DNA of 64,000 nt from Rhynchonema sp. JSB1_4. Lineage: Eukaryota > Nematoda > Chromadorea > Monhysterida > Xyalidae. The DNA is taken from the NCBI GenBank assembly GCA_030248065.1, contig JASAMV010008687.1, positions 1 through 64,000 of the forward strand, read 5' to 3'. A program made the translations under genes and the position numbers. Below are positions 39,401 through 53,200 of the stretch, piece by piece. Positions within the stretch are counted from its first letter, which is position 1; the number at the start of each line of letters is the position of its first letter. Under the pieces are notes generated by a model. It was not told the origin of the DNA and did no database searches. It worked only from the letters and a program-made list of their open reading frames with translations.

Positions 39401-41176
39401 AATTCGAACGCATCAAATGAAGATGAATCAGAATCGGAAGATAGTAGTTTGTCGTTGGAAAATGGAGAACAAGAAGAAATCGCCAGCAACAAACAAGATC
39501 GCCTGCTCCAGTGCCTCAAAGTGACACAGGCCACTATACTGCCTACACGCAACATTTGACGCGCAACGTCTGACGCCCAACCAACAACCCAAAACCCACA
39601 CACCAGCGTGGCCCCGCGACTGGACACGTTGCGTCTGACAGAGTTCGACCTGACCCCGTCCGTGCTCAACACCCTAATCGCACACAAGCACGCGCCATTG
39701 CGCCTGCGCATCGTCGACCTTGAAGTGTCATATCAGACGACCGAATTCGAATCCGATATGCACCGCTACACGTGCGCGGTCAGGGATCTGATCAACAGCA
39801 ACAGCGCCGGCGATCTGACCCATTTGACACTGACCGGCAACGGATGGCATCCGAGGGTCATGCTCGACCTTGACGATGAAGCGATGAAGAACGTTGAAAC
39901 GTTGACAATGGTCGAATTTCAATACGACGACGACAGCGAACGGGAGATGTACGATTTCGAACACGTGCGAGCGAATGGCGCCGGATCGATGCGCGAAACT
40001 GAAATCAATCGCACTCCAGCCCGAATGCCCAATCCAACTGGACTCGATGCAGTTCATTCAACTGCTGCGTCTGTTTCTACACGCCGACGGTCCGACATTT
40101 GAATTCACGCTGTTCTATCACGACGCCAGCAACGAACGCGAAGATGAAACGTCCAGACACGGTTGTGGCCGATCAAACCTGGCGCTGACCAAAATCACAG
40201 CCAATCAATTGGAGACAGCACTCAGACGTGAATTCAGTCCACAAGAATTCAACGGTGTCGTCGAGCAAAGATCCGCGAAAGGACACGTGTGGTGCAAGAC
40301 ACAATCACACAACTATGCATTCAAGCTGAATGGCATTGAATTCAGTTTCTGCACTTATCCGATATGATTGAAAACGATAAATGATAATCGATTCGATGAG
40401 ATAATTTAAAATGTGATGTGTTTATTTGTCGAAAAAAGAGTGAACTTGGAAGTGATAATACAATTATTGCAATGTGATAACGATAATATTTGCTGATTGT
40501 GATTGGGCGATGATTCTGAACATGTTTTGAGTTCATCAATAATAAGCACTGACCGAAAAAATGTTCTTCATGTTGCGGGCTTACTGGTATATTCAACTAG
40601 TTCACTCAGACCGTCAACAAATTCGTCAACTGACGTCGAATGCAACGTATTATTTCTCGCTCTCACTCAGGGCTGCCTTTGAGTTGCCTGACAATCTGAG
40701 TTGACCACTTATCAACTATTCGCTACGCCAGGTTCTGTGTACTGTGTGCAACACGAAATAATATCAGAGCTTACACGATGAAACATCATTCAGGACAAGG
40801 GCGGATACAGGGGGCCCTGGGGCCATGGCCCCCCTTTGGTCCATTTGGCCCCTGAAGGGGGCCACCGTTTCGGAAGGAAGAAGGACCCCTAAATCGTAGG
40901 ATTTTCACTCGATACATTTCAAAAGTCCAAAAATCGCGCGCTTCGCGCGTCAGATACACCCATTTTAGTGAAATGTAGCTTTCGCTCGCGTAAAAAGTGC
41001 CAAAATTTCGCGCTGTCACTCTTTGTATCATATTTGGTGCAAAAAGCGCGAAATTCTAAACAAGCACTGGATAAAAATGACTTTTAAAAAAAGAATAAGC
41101 ACTGGATAAAAATGAGATTTTGGATTTGGTCCCTCCCTTGGCCAAAAGCTGGATCCGCCGCTGATTCATGACTTGG

Positions 41177-41208
<32 letters not shown>

Positions 41209-44200
41209 AAACCCAAAAAAAATTAAAAAATATTTTTTTCCCCAAAAAAAAAAGCTTATGGCGGTAATGTATTTTTCAATCAATGTCTTCTTTAGCAACA
41301 AGTAATGGGCAAGTTATAAGGAACACAGAATTGTCAAAATCCGCCAAGCAACAAGTTTAACACCTCAACCAGCCGGAGTTAAGATACAACCCCCGGGTTG
41401 AACCGCCACCGGCGAAACATTAGGAGCGATCTTTATCTATCCGGATAACAAATCACCAAAAAGCAACTGCTGCATCTATAAATATCTTATAGCGTCGGCA
41501 GCAACACTTGTTGCGCTGAACAGCAAAATGCGGGTTTATTTTTAGGCGAGAGCTTGTTTTTCAGGTTTACTAGCAGCAAAGTAACGATACAACACGAGCT
41601 TCAATAAAATGGAAGCAAGAAATAAATCATTGTACAAACAAACTGTTGCTTACGCTTAGTATGTTAGCGGCTGTATGGACAGTTGGTGTATTTTTGGCGG
41701 CAGGCGCTTTTTGCAACACATTCAAAACTGTTGAAAAAAGCAGACCGCGAAACCGTTCAAGATTATTGCACTTAACGTAAAAAAGTAGTACCGGCTATAC
41801 GATAAAAAGCTGGCACCGCCTGTTACCACAGGGCCACTGAAGATTTTTTCAGACCGGGAACATACAAAAAGACTTTTGTGTGTTGATTCAGAATGCACAG
41901 TGACCCAAAAATACAAACCATCCATCTTTGGTCGAACTCCAATTATACTTGAGATACTGAAATTTTTATTGCAGAGAACAACTTCTTGTTCGGATTTCGT
42001 CGGCACGTCGTGAAATTGCCCTTTTCTCAAAAAAAGACAAATCGTACAAAATCTGGATCTCAGACGACGCGGGTGGTTTACTGTCGTGTGAAGTGTTCCG
42101 GACATCACTGCGAAGTTTTGCTCATATTTGTTTGGGGTGTTAGAATTGAAATGAAACTGACGAGAAAGGGACATTCATGCGAACTACACCAGTCCTTTTC
42201 CATTCAGTCCCTTGCCTGCCACCTCACAACCTTTGCATGTAAATTTGTGACATCAATACGTTGTTGTTAGTTCAATGTCTCAATTTTGTCAGTCACAAAT
42301 GCGCAACAGATGTGCACCACAGCTAGCGGATATCATTATTATTTTCTCTTTCATTGCATTATCAATCAAACCAACACCATGTGCTAATCGGATTGCATCA
42401 AGCGATCGCATACCATAAGGATACGGCCCCGCGTCACAGCAGTGTGACATTTGTGCTGTAAATCAGATTAAAATGAAGAGAAAGTGAGATGTTGCTTCAT
42501 TTGTTGCTTTTGCTGACAATTTGATGGACGAATTTGTGTCACAAAATCCGAACGCGTTACTTTTGCAAATTCAATGATTCAGTTTGAGCAGAAAAAGCTC
42601 ACCCAACCCCAAGTGTGAGAATTTCTTCATATAAAAAACGCCAGGTGTCAAATGGGAGCCCTAATGCAGCGCAACACATTAGGGGTCATAAAAACGTGGC
42701 TGCAGTCAGAAAACAGTGATATTGTGAAAAAATGTGAACGTATTTATCACCAAAAAAGCATTTTTAGAAGAAACAACCCCGATTTCCAGTCGCCAAGGTC
42801 GAAAAGGGTTGGGAACATGATATCACTTTCATTCGCATATTTTCTTTGACACATGATTTTCGGAAGACACCCACCCTAAGAACCTGATCGCTGATTTTGG
42901 GATTCACCAGATGGCAGATTTAGTGGGTCCCATTGCTATTTGCAAGCAAATGGCATAAACGGCACCCGACAAACAATTATCACGGTCTGATAACATGTGG
43001 TGGACACGCGTGCAGGAAGTTAGAAATATATACGGAAGAAAATGTGACAAGAAGCAGCCGTAAATTATAGATGGATTGGATGCACTAGTGACCCCCATGG
43101 GACCGGCGGCGCACCTGTGTTTTCATCGGGTACTGTCGGTCATTCTCATTACGATTCCCATACCCGTGAAACTTGGCCATCACTGCCCAGAAAACCTTTT
43201 CACCCTACCGGGCTGCAAACATTATGTACAAAGGCCGTAACGACATAATTACACGAATAAATTCACTGGGACCGCAAACCGTGCCCGTCTCCCGTTATTC
43301 TACTGACCAACATGATGCATAAAGCATGCGGGGCTGAAATTTGGGTGCGTGCGCAAGCAAGTATGATGTGAACATTGTTTCGGGAATCCATCTCGGTAGC
43401 TGAAAAGGTATACCAGAAAAATGACACGTTGAACAATCGACCATCCAGGTAATGGAACAGAATACAAGATATAATTATGAATTTGGAGGATGGTTTGAAC
43501 AACAAATGCGCACGCGCAAACCGAAAATGTTTCACGTTTGGAATAAAACCCGACGCTGATTGGACGTGAGTTATTGTTTCACACGCATAGTACAAAATAA
43601 TTTAAACGGAAAAAATAAGGCCCAAAAAGATAACAAAATAAACCACAGCTGTTGTCCACTCTTGCAAGATAAACAAAAGAAATTACAGCCAAAAACAAAT
43701 GAAATAAAGACAAGAGAAAACCGTGCACCAACCATGAGTGTGGCGATTGCTTTGCCAACAAGCGAATAGACGACGTCAGGCGTATCGGTCTGCGGTCGAC
43801 AATCCACCAAAATCGTCAACGCTCCAAGATGCCTCAGTCGTTTCGCCTGTTGACGACACAAACTTGCGGCTGACGAGCTCGGGGGCACCGCTGGTGGGGT
43901 ACAGGGTGTGCCTTGCGGGTCGGACTGGATTCTGGAAAAAAATTGAGGAAGATTTTGGAATCTGTTGCATTCCTGATGTTAGTCATTGTTCATTCTCTCA
44001 AACCAACATACAGTTCAAACTGCATAAAAATGACTCATCTGCAAATGTTATGCCGGGAACGCATCATAAATGCATGGAATTCGAGAAAAAACTTTTATGA
44101 TACAAACTTGAGAGTCACCTAAAAGCGACATTGCAACTAAAGGTCACAATTCGAATGAAAAAGGGCCATATGCTGAACAAATAAGGTAGACTAGATGAAT

Positions 44201-47200
44201 AGGGTCAATATGAAGCTGACACCATGCCTTCGTGGGCCATAAAGTCCGGAGCCATCAATCAAGCGAACAACTTTTTGTCCGGACACTGCCAAAGGTGGCA
44301 AAAACTATCTGGAGTAGAGCGAATTGGCCCCACAGCATCGGGTGTATGACATTTGTAGGGCGATAGAAAAATGTATTGGGGCTCAGAAGGCAACTTTCTA
44401 CTGAAGAACATAACATACGGTATACACCTAATAAACTATCGCCCGGTGTTCGGAGTGAAAGTTGTGTTGCACACATGGAATGCAGTAGACAGTTTTATGT
44501 GTCTGAGCAAACCCTGGCCAGTGTTGATAAAAGGTCACCGCCAGTTTTACGGTGTTCATAAATTTACGATATTGGCAGTAAGGCAAACACACGCACCAAA
44601 GAGTGTTCCAATAATGTAAATGTCACCACAGTGCCCAGGGGTAAAAATAAGCCAGTTTCGGGAACTGATATGTTATAAGTTGAACAATATACATAGCATG
44701 ACTTGAGCGAACAAAATTAAGCTACGTGAATTGATCCCGAAAGTTTTCTTTCGTTGTCTGTACCCACAAACATAATAATCTAAAATCATGCGATTATACA
44801 AACGTACTCACGGCATCATAAAAGTCACCATCACTGCAGAGGTAGACCAAGCTTCGTCTAAGAGACCAGCGTTAACCGTATATTTACCGATTCCATCATA
44901 AAACCGCAGGTTTTGGCCACTGATAAGAACGACTTCAACACAAAGAACGATGTGTCAATAATCCTACTTGTGACTGGGAATAAAGATGGTTGAAGATCGA
45001 GACAGTGTTTACACCAGTCAAGACAGTTGCAGCGCCCCCAAGAGAAGCAGGTTGTAATCAATGCACCTGACCACCCTCCCCCACCCTCGACCCCTTGCGC
45101 GCTTTTATGAAAAAGCTTGTACGCATCGCTGGTCCCAAACACAAACACTGGCTGTTACACAAGGAACCGGTTACCCCAAATCCATTAGTAAGCCGCTTGG
45201 TGCCAAGATCTCCAAATATTCGAATATATTACACAACAGTTTGAATTTTGTCAAACACATTATTGCGTTGAATAATCTTATCGCAAATGCGCCGGCATTT
45301 GAAATTTAGTCAGAACGCCCTATGAACCCTTTCACAGCTTTGACTTTGATTCATGCGCCAGACATGCGGAACAGTTCCGCTGAATATTGAAAACGGACAA
45401 AAGAGACACGTCAGCCTCAATGAATCTAAATTCAAATGGTTGCCCGAATGCCAAAACACCCAAAATTCCCACACAAACTGTCGAAATGCGCGAGTGAGAT
45501 AACGAGCTTTGACATTCTAAATGTGTGATTGAGCGTTGGGTTGCGCGTTGACCGACCTTTATTGTGTTACAGAACGCTTTATCAGTTCCCAAAATCGTAT
45601 GCCAAAATTTGACATCATTGGGCACTGGGGTGGTTGATGTTTTTCACTAATGCGCAGAGAACCTGACCAGGTTTATGTGGTTTCTCATGGTTTACTCACA
45701 GTTGAGTGGGTCAACAAATTTCAATATAATTCTCTCTGGCATTTTTGAGTGTCGGACTGCGTTGTATGTAGGCATATTTTTCAACCTTGACATCAATAAA
45801 AATTTGTATTTTCATACTTTTTTTAACAAAGTTTCGGGGTCAATGCCATGCAGCCCGCGGCGGAGGAATAAATTTCTTGGTGCCAGCTCAAATTATCATT
45901 TTATTTTTTTAACCTTGCAAATTTGTTTCAAATTCATACTAAGAATAAAACTGTTTGTTTGCTAGACGAATAAAAAGCTGATAAAAATACGACTCGATAG
46001 TCGGCAAACAAAAATAACCCGCGGATTACAACACCAAAGCCGCGCGTACTTCAACATTTCAAGTTCAAACATAACCTCACGCGCGCATAAAACGAGTTTA
46101 CAAAACGCCCATAATAAATAAGAAAAGCCGATGTTTATCCATTCCATAACGCTAATATACTGCGAGTCACGAAACCTCAAACAGACGCAAGACCACTTAA
46201 AAAATCATAAGAATAGCCCCGGAGCTCAACAAAAACTTGCGGGTGGCGGGCACGAAGGTACAGTACAAAGATTGTAAAAAGTTGCATATACGCATCGAAG
46301 TTTTTACGGTGCAGCCAAAGCCGTCTGGGGTCGCGTATGAGTCAGCTTGGAACGGGGCTAGGTACAAATTGTTATCCCGTCGGTTGAACGTGCAAAGGAA
46401 ACATGGCTCGCTTTCATGTTCTTTGCAACAAAAATACAGTACCCTACGGACTTTGTGCAGGTACAGGAGAACATTTGTATGTCTAGAGCGCTTGAGCTTT
46501 TTAGAATTGGGAACCTGAAAGTGACCAACACACGAGCACTTTTCAATCGAACAAGCTTGGGGAGCAACTCGGTCATAAAGGCTAAGCGGACCAGCACTGA
46601 TTTCTATTTCCTACCGACAAACCGCTCACAATAACACCTCACGCACTGGAAAAGCGGCATATCCGCTTTTGGGTTGCCGAAAATATAACCCAAAATGCGA
46701 CCAGTGGCGCATTATAATGAAGGCTCATTAACGTTATACAACACGCACAGGGGCCGTTTCACGTCACCAAGGCTTGAGCGCATTGTGTGAACGTGTAAAC
46801 CTGGGATGCATGACGCTGTAAAGGGTTCAGGTCCAAGACCTCGCGCCGATTTTGGGTGCACACACATGCTTTAGGTATAGTTGGTCAATCCTGGGATAAA
46901 ATTGATCTTTATTTTTTTCGGGTCCGAGCAGGTCTATGGCTTGGTGTGTGAATGAAAAATCTATCTTGTGAGAGGATAACAATATTTTGTCCCATTTCGA
47001 GCAGTTTGTATCCCAATATAGTAAATGCTTTACATTATCCCCAGGTTAGCTGCCAGTAGTAGGGACGGTTTGTTGGTCCGCATGAGCCACTGACCCCGTC
47101 TTATGACACCCGGTCTCTTGTGATGTTTATACCTAGTCGCGGGATTTTGTGAACAGACTGGTGCTTTATCGTAACCTAGCGGGGTATATCTCGGTGAAAC

Positions 47201-50200
47201 ATGATCCCGTGTAGCCAAACTAGAATGTTCCTGTTTGTTTAGCCAATAAAATACGTTATGATATTCTGAACATTAGTATTTTATGCTAATCAGCGTCAGA
47301 GATGTGTGCTGTTTGCGGGACGGGAAATCCACAACTGCCGTGCCATGCCAGTTGCTCGCACCGTAGATCGGACAAAAAATTACAGAAACATTGAAAAACA
47401 AACCTACAACTTGGAATACATTATATTTTGCCGTTCGTAATATATATGCGCACGTGCGGCCCGCCCTTTTGTGAGAAAGTGTTGTTTTTATGTTTTATGT
47501 TTTGTGTACGTGTTCCTGTTTTTGTGCTTCGGTCCAAAAACTGATCGGTGGAAATGAAATCAGTTTTTTTGTAAATCTCACAAAAAATCAGACCCTGAAA
47601 AGCACTCAAAGCGGATTAGGCTGTTCACACGAGCATCAAAAATGAGAAAAATATTTTTGATTCCATAATCGGATCAAGATGCATTCAGCGATTCGTGAAA
47701 ATCCCGCGCAAAAGCGAAAGATATCATGCGCGCTTATCACGCCGAAAAAGATCACAAACGCATTCCTACCACCGATTTGGTCAGCCTTGACCTCATAATC
47801 CTTGCTGGGCTCAGGGATAAAAAGATACACCCGATGAATGACTATAATACGGTGAAGTGACAACTAAATCCCCTCAAATCTCGTCGCAGACCAGGATCAA
47901 CACACAGATTGAACATAACGAGATAAGCAGATCCCTCGGTGAAAATTTATGGGTGGTAGCGCGGCTGTTTTTGGGAAACTCATTGTTTCATCAGGACTTG
48001 ATTGTTCAAGGTTAAAGTCCACTAAAGTGATTGGATGCCAGATTATTTTGAGTACTGACACATCTGTAGGTAACATAAGCGAGGATCTGTACCCAACAAA
48101 GTGCGTCAGCACGAAAGTGCAATCTACACCACAAAGAGTCAAGTGTTTTCACGACTTAGCCCCCACCCTTTTGTGCTTTGTTTGTAATGGCTGACATTAA
48201 TGAAAATACGACGCAAGCTTGGCCTGCCAACTAAGGCACCTGTTTGCGATAAACACACAAAATTGAGATGATTTATGCTCAGTTTGACCTCACTGCGCTG
48301 ACAGCTGTGGGAACGGATAAGGTATGGTTTCCTTGGAAAATCAAGCATGACGCTATTTTGTGTGCTCGGACAAACAATTTTAGTGCGCGTTTGAGTAATC
48401 AAGGCTAAAGTGGTCAGCAAACATATGGGAGGAGCACTTGGCAAACTTACACAACATTATCGCATGTGAACAAAACGTGACACAACACCAAAATTTGAGA
48501 TTCAACCCCCACTGAAGGAGATTCCGAAAGACCACTGGAAAAACAGGGCAAAACACAACAAAAAACAATAAAAAGACCATACTCCTCCGCGCAGCACTTA
48601 CTTGAAGTTCACATGAAACAGGTAGGCTAGCAGACGGGCCAGTTCACCGCTGGTGCACGTGGTGGTTTTCGGTCGTCGACTATAATCCGGTTGATTATTA
48701 GCGTTATTGTCGATAATTGGCACCGCATTCGCAGTCTTATTGTCGCGAATATTGTTGTTGATGATGTTCTCGTATTGCTGACTGCCTTCAGCAGCGGAGG
48801 AACATTGTTTTTGCGTCGAAATTGAGATCAGAGATGGTCGAATCAGCACTGACTCCACGGTGGAGGAGTTTTCTGGAGGAGGAAATTGAAAAATTTTGTT
48901 GTGCGACTGAATCGACTATTAAAATGGTCGTTTTGTGCTTTTGACCGCAATGCCAGAAATTGCGAGCTAAGAACTACACCAAGCAAGCGGGATCAAAATT
49001 GCATTGCATTGCGGGGTAATCGCAACATTTTGGTTCGGTACTTTTGAGACAAAACATGGAAAAGTATGTTTGTTTGTATGACATAATATTCGTTGCACTG
49101 TAGGCAGGTGTCGGGGGACAAAGTTGAACTTTGTGGGTATGATGCCGATCCCGTTGGTAATAAACTGAATGAGTCACTTTGACGTTCTTCTGATGTGACC
49201 CAACAAGTTTCGACCATCTTCTAAACAATCCGGTTTTGCTCAGATTTCACGCTGAGATAATGGTTCCCGTTTATGAAACTACAGTGTGAAAAAAACTGAA
49301 ACTATAACCGGCAAATTGTGCGGGTCAAAATAAAGCAATGTGCAATCAGAGAAAAAATTTTGGTTATAAAAAAGGTAATATAAAAATAGGAAAAGTGTCC
49401 CAAATAGCGTGCAAAACTTTCAATTTCTCTTAAAATCAAACCAAAGAGAAAATCGAACGTACCACACACAACGACGACTCCATTTAGCAATAGATCAGAT
49501 CGAACCGAGGCGATTTCTTTTGGCAAAGTGACCGAAATCACGGACGAGACGCCAGATTTAACTGAGTCTTTCGAAAGTGAGCCAACAGCATCGGTAGTGG
49601 CTGAGGAGCCGGGGTCACCAACGAGGGTTGTGTTGTTGGAACTCGTGTCGAACATTTCGGCTGTAAAATTAATGGCCGCTTTATTTGGTCATTGAAAGGT
49701 TCAGTAAAATAAAGTTACTTACATAAATCTGTAGAAAATGCTCTATGTTTCCGAGAGTTGGGGGTGAGCTGCGCCAGGTTCACACGCACGGTACTGATAT
49801 TCTGCCGTGTGTACCGTCCACTGTACGGGCATGTTTGTATAAGTATAAAAAACAGAGCAAATGCGCGTGAGCAAAGTTTGCGAACAGTAATAACAAATAA
49901 GTCGGCTTGATTTGAAATCATATTTGCAACGAAATTGATTTTTTGTGGTCGGCAGATAAACATGGGCGGAACACTGGGCCATCGAGGTTACAACATGTAT
50001 CACGTAATGCGAGCGGTTGTAAAATTTTGATGCAATAAGACAAGACGCAAGCATGTGAAATGATAGCGCCTGAAATAGGCTTGAGCGGTAAACAAGGCAA
50101 TTTTAATCCAACCAGACTGAACTGAAATTAGATTGATCGGGACCAAGTGTATCTAAACTGACCGAAAACATTCAAATACCCAGAAAAGAGGTCAGAGTCT

Positions 50201-53200
50201 CCACGATTTTTCGCACATTTAATCGAATTCAAGTGCGGCTCATTTCTGGTATCGACACACACAATGTAAAGCAAGGGGACACTCACGTGTCACACATATC
50301 AGTGTCACAGAGGCGATTATGAGCCAGAATGCAGGCAATTACATGCACAAAATTATAATATATCTCGACTCAGACTGGGAAATTCCGGTTCCAATACATA
50401 TGGAGCCGCGCCAGAATGGGAACTGAAACTATGGAAGTCGGCAATTTTAATCCGGAACACAGTTTTGGGTGTAATAACATGCCTCACGCGTCATCAGTTT
50501 ACAACCAGGCGTGTGTGATGTAAAAGTGGCTTCGATCTTAATCTTTCGAGTGTTCACGTCACAACCCAAAATAAACGTTTCTAAATTTGTTTGTCGGGTA
50601 CTCTTTGCAAACTTTAGCAAAAAATGTGCTACCCAAAAAGGATATCATGGCCTTGCCTGGCTATATTTCGAAATGATCAAACAAAAGGGGGACGTTTTTG
50701 GAATCGTATGGAAGGTTTCAGAATCAAGCACAACACCAAAAACAGTCCCAAATTGCCCATATTCAGTGCAGTGATCCAGCACAGCAGTGGGGCAGCAGCT
50801 GCTCCAGGGCGGGTGTCCCACAAGACCGAAATAGAGGCGATAATTACGCACAATTTGGACGTTCTTTAACGCCTTTTCATGTTTGAAAATTTTGGACAGA
50901 CCGCTTTCTTGGATGGGACAAAAGCTATGCACAAGTAGCTGTTGGCCTGACGAAAGAGCAGCGTTAAACAGAGGAAACCGTTCAAGCCAAACAGAGCTTC
51001 GTAATCATGAGCCGATGTACAACGAACTTCTCAAGAAGTAGTAGCGGAACAACGCAGATCTTTGGGCTTGATCAGATTCCAAATGACCAAACCGAGCTCC
51101 GTGTAGTGTACAAGTTGTATACATTTTCTGGCAAGCGAACAAGCGATAGCAAAAGACCATAGGAACAGCGGTATGACAACAGAAGCGGCTAGACGACACC
51201 CCGAAAGAGTCACAACCAAAAGTGTTCGGTAGTTTGATTACGTTAGTAACGCCCGTAAAATGAGCCCGGAATCGGGTTTTAGGGAACCCAATCTCGAAAC
51301 GTATAGCTTAAAACACCAAAATTACTATTACCCAATAAATTCTGACTGCCTGCTCCAATGAGCACTGCGTCTGGTTTTGGGTGTGAAAGTTACGCATCAA
51401 ACCAAGACGTGTGCAGTGTGCGTAACACAAGGAATATCATTAGCCTGGAACAATCCCCATGGGAAACATTGTAATCACGCTATTGTGTGGTGTACCTGCT
51501 TGCTTTGATGTTCACTTGGTAATCTTGCTTTGTGCATTGCAGTTTCTACTTGTTACTTGTACGATTGCTTAAAAATGGACAAGATACATACCAAAGGCAG
51601 ATATGTACAACAAGAGTGATACAAAAGTGTTCCTGTTGTGAAATAATCACGCCCCATGAAAAATAACAGTTGGTGACTAAACGACAACGACAGAATAATA
51701 TACACTATGTACGATATCCAAAGAGGTCGCATGACCATATAGAATTCCAAACCTGTGTTTCATGGCCAAACTACCGGCAGACACGCACCCACTACAGTTT
51801 TTTCAGGAAATTTTATTTTCCCTTTTTTCACGTCAAACTGTATTTGATCGTAAAACATTGGGGTGCACAGGTTGTACAAAAGCACCTTACCATTGGAGGC
51901 ACACACACATGTTGTTGTTGAAAAGGGACATAAATGGACACGGACACTTGAACGAAGAAAACAATAGGTTCCAATGCACTTATGTACCAAACAAGAACGG
52001 AGGTTTACACATACCTACTGCATTGTGGATGGAACAGGTACGAAAAACTGAAACGCCCCGTAAGATATGGCAGGTATGCAGGTGAGCAAAACAGCCCATC
52101 CGATCTTATTATGCAAGCCTTTCCAGTGATCCCGGCTTCAGAATTGAGCCTCGTGTCCAAACATGGCGCACCTAAGGCTCATTCTGCACCTTGGGTAGGT
52201 ACACCTAACGGAAGCACAAGGAAATGACGTAATTTGGGGTTGTACACTGAATAAATGGACCATTGTATACCTTGGGGGTCGGGTCAGGGCTACAGATTCT
52301 GGGTTGCTGGGTACTCCCTGCATGATTGGAACATCTATTATTTTGGGACCCATAAAATGACCGTTTATGGTCACTCGTGGCACGCACGGTGAATAAATGA
52401 GTCGCACAAACTATAGATTGGGTGTTTGTTCATGTATACACCTCGGTTCAGACCACAATAATTGGCTAGTTTCACGCACCGATGGGAGGATACGCCTCTT
52501 TTGCGTCAGGTCAAACCTGGAGCAGCCAGTATAAGCCAGGAACACCTTATTTAACAACGGTCAGGGGAATTACTTGAGCCAAGCAAGCTTCTATGGCGAA
52601 TCTGTGGCTGTAAAAGCGCATCGCTTCTTTGAGCATTGAAGAGTTTCTACCAGAAGAAGTGAATCACTACTACTGTTTTTCCGCAATCTAACGAGCAGGT
52701 TTACACAGAAAATCGGTCATAATCTGATATTCAAACACAAAGTGAGCGCGTCTTTTTATATTCCTTTGTGTATCAAGTTTCCTGCGATCAGCGGAGAAGA
52801 GTGCAAAAGCCATCAGAAAAGTAGATAAGCTGTGCACATATGACGGCGATAAACATAAAAATCAGAAACATTTTCGGACCTATAAATATTTTAGCGAACA
52901 AAAAACCACAGAGACAAGAAGAAGATTCGGTGCCCATACAGTATACATACTGTATATATGAGGTGTCGCATAACACAGACAACTAACCATAAAAATGAGA
53001 GAGACTGAAAAAAAACACCCAAAGCGAGCTGGGAAAACAGATAAAAATATTGTCAAGTGACACCAGTGCAGTGCATACGAAAAGACTGTGCCCAGAATAG
53101 ACCCAGCATGTCAATGTCATGTTTGGGTTGTGCACTGCAACCGTTATCTGACATTCCTGTACCTGCGCGCATCAAAACGCTAAATTATGATGGTCTTTGG

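Larger units (their letters stand above)
28646..43732 (-). other. RhoGEF intron 4 (15 kb), host of the F-box gene
   Basis: Contains the plus-strand F-box gene (37.06–40.37 kb) and a repeat-derived patch at 40.79–41.17 kb. In 28.65–37.06 kb I see no supported gene; the longest frames (30285–30644, 36284–36772 and the overlapping minus frame 36238–36627) lack recognisable domains. The rest is A+T-rich. Confidence 0.5.

Noticed and set aside
39106..39711. 201-codon minus-strand frame
   Set aside because: Antisense shadow of the F-box exons 39261–39510 and 39607 onward, whose plus-strand reading is phase-supported.
41056..41301. 81-codon Phe-rich minus frame
   Set aside because: It is the translation of the A-rich tract.
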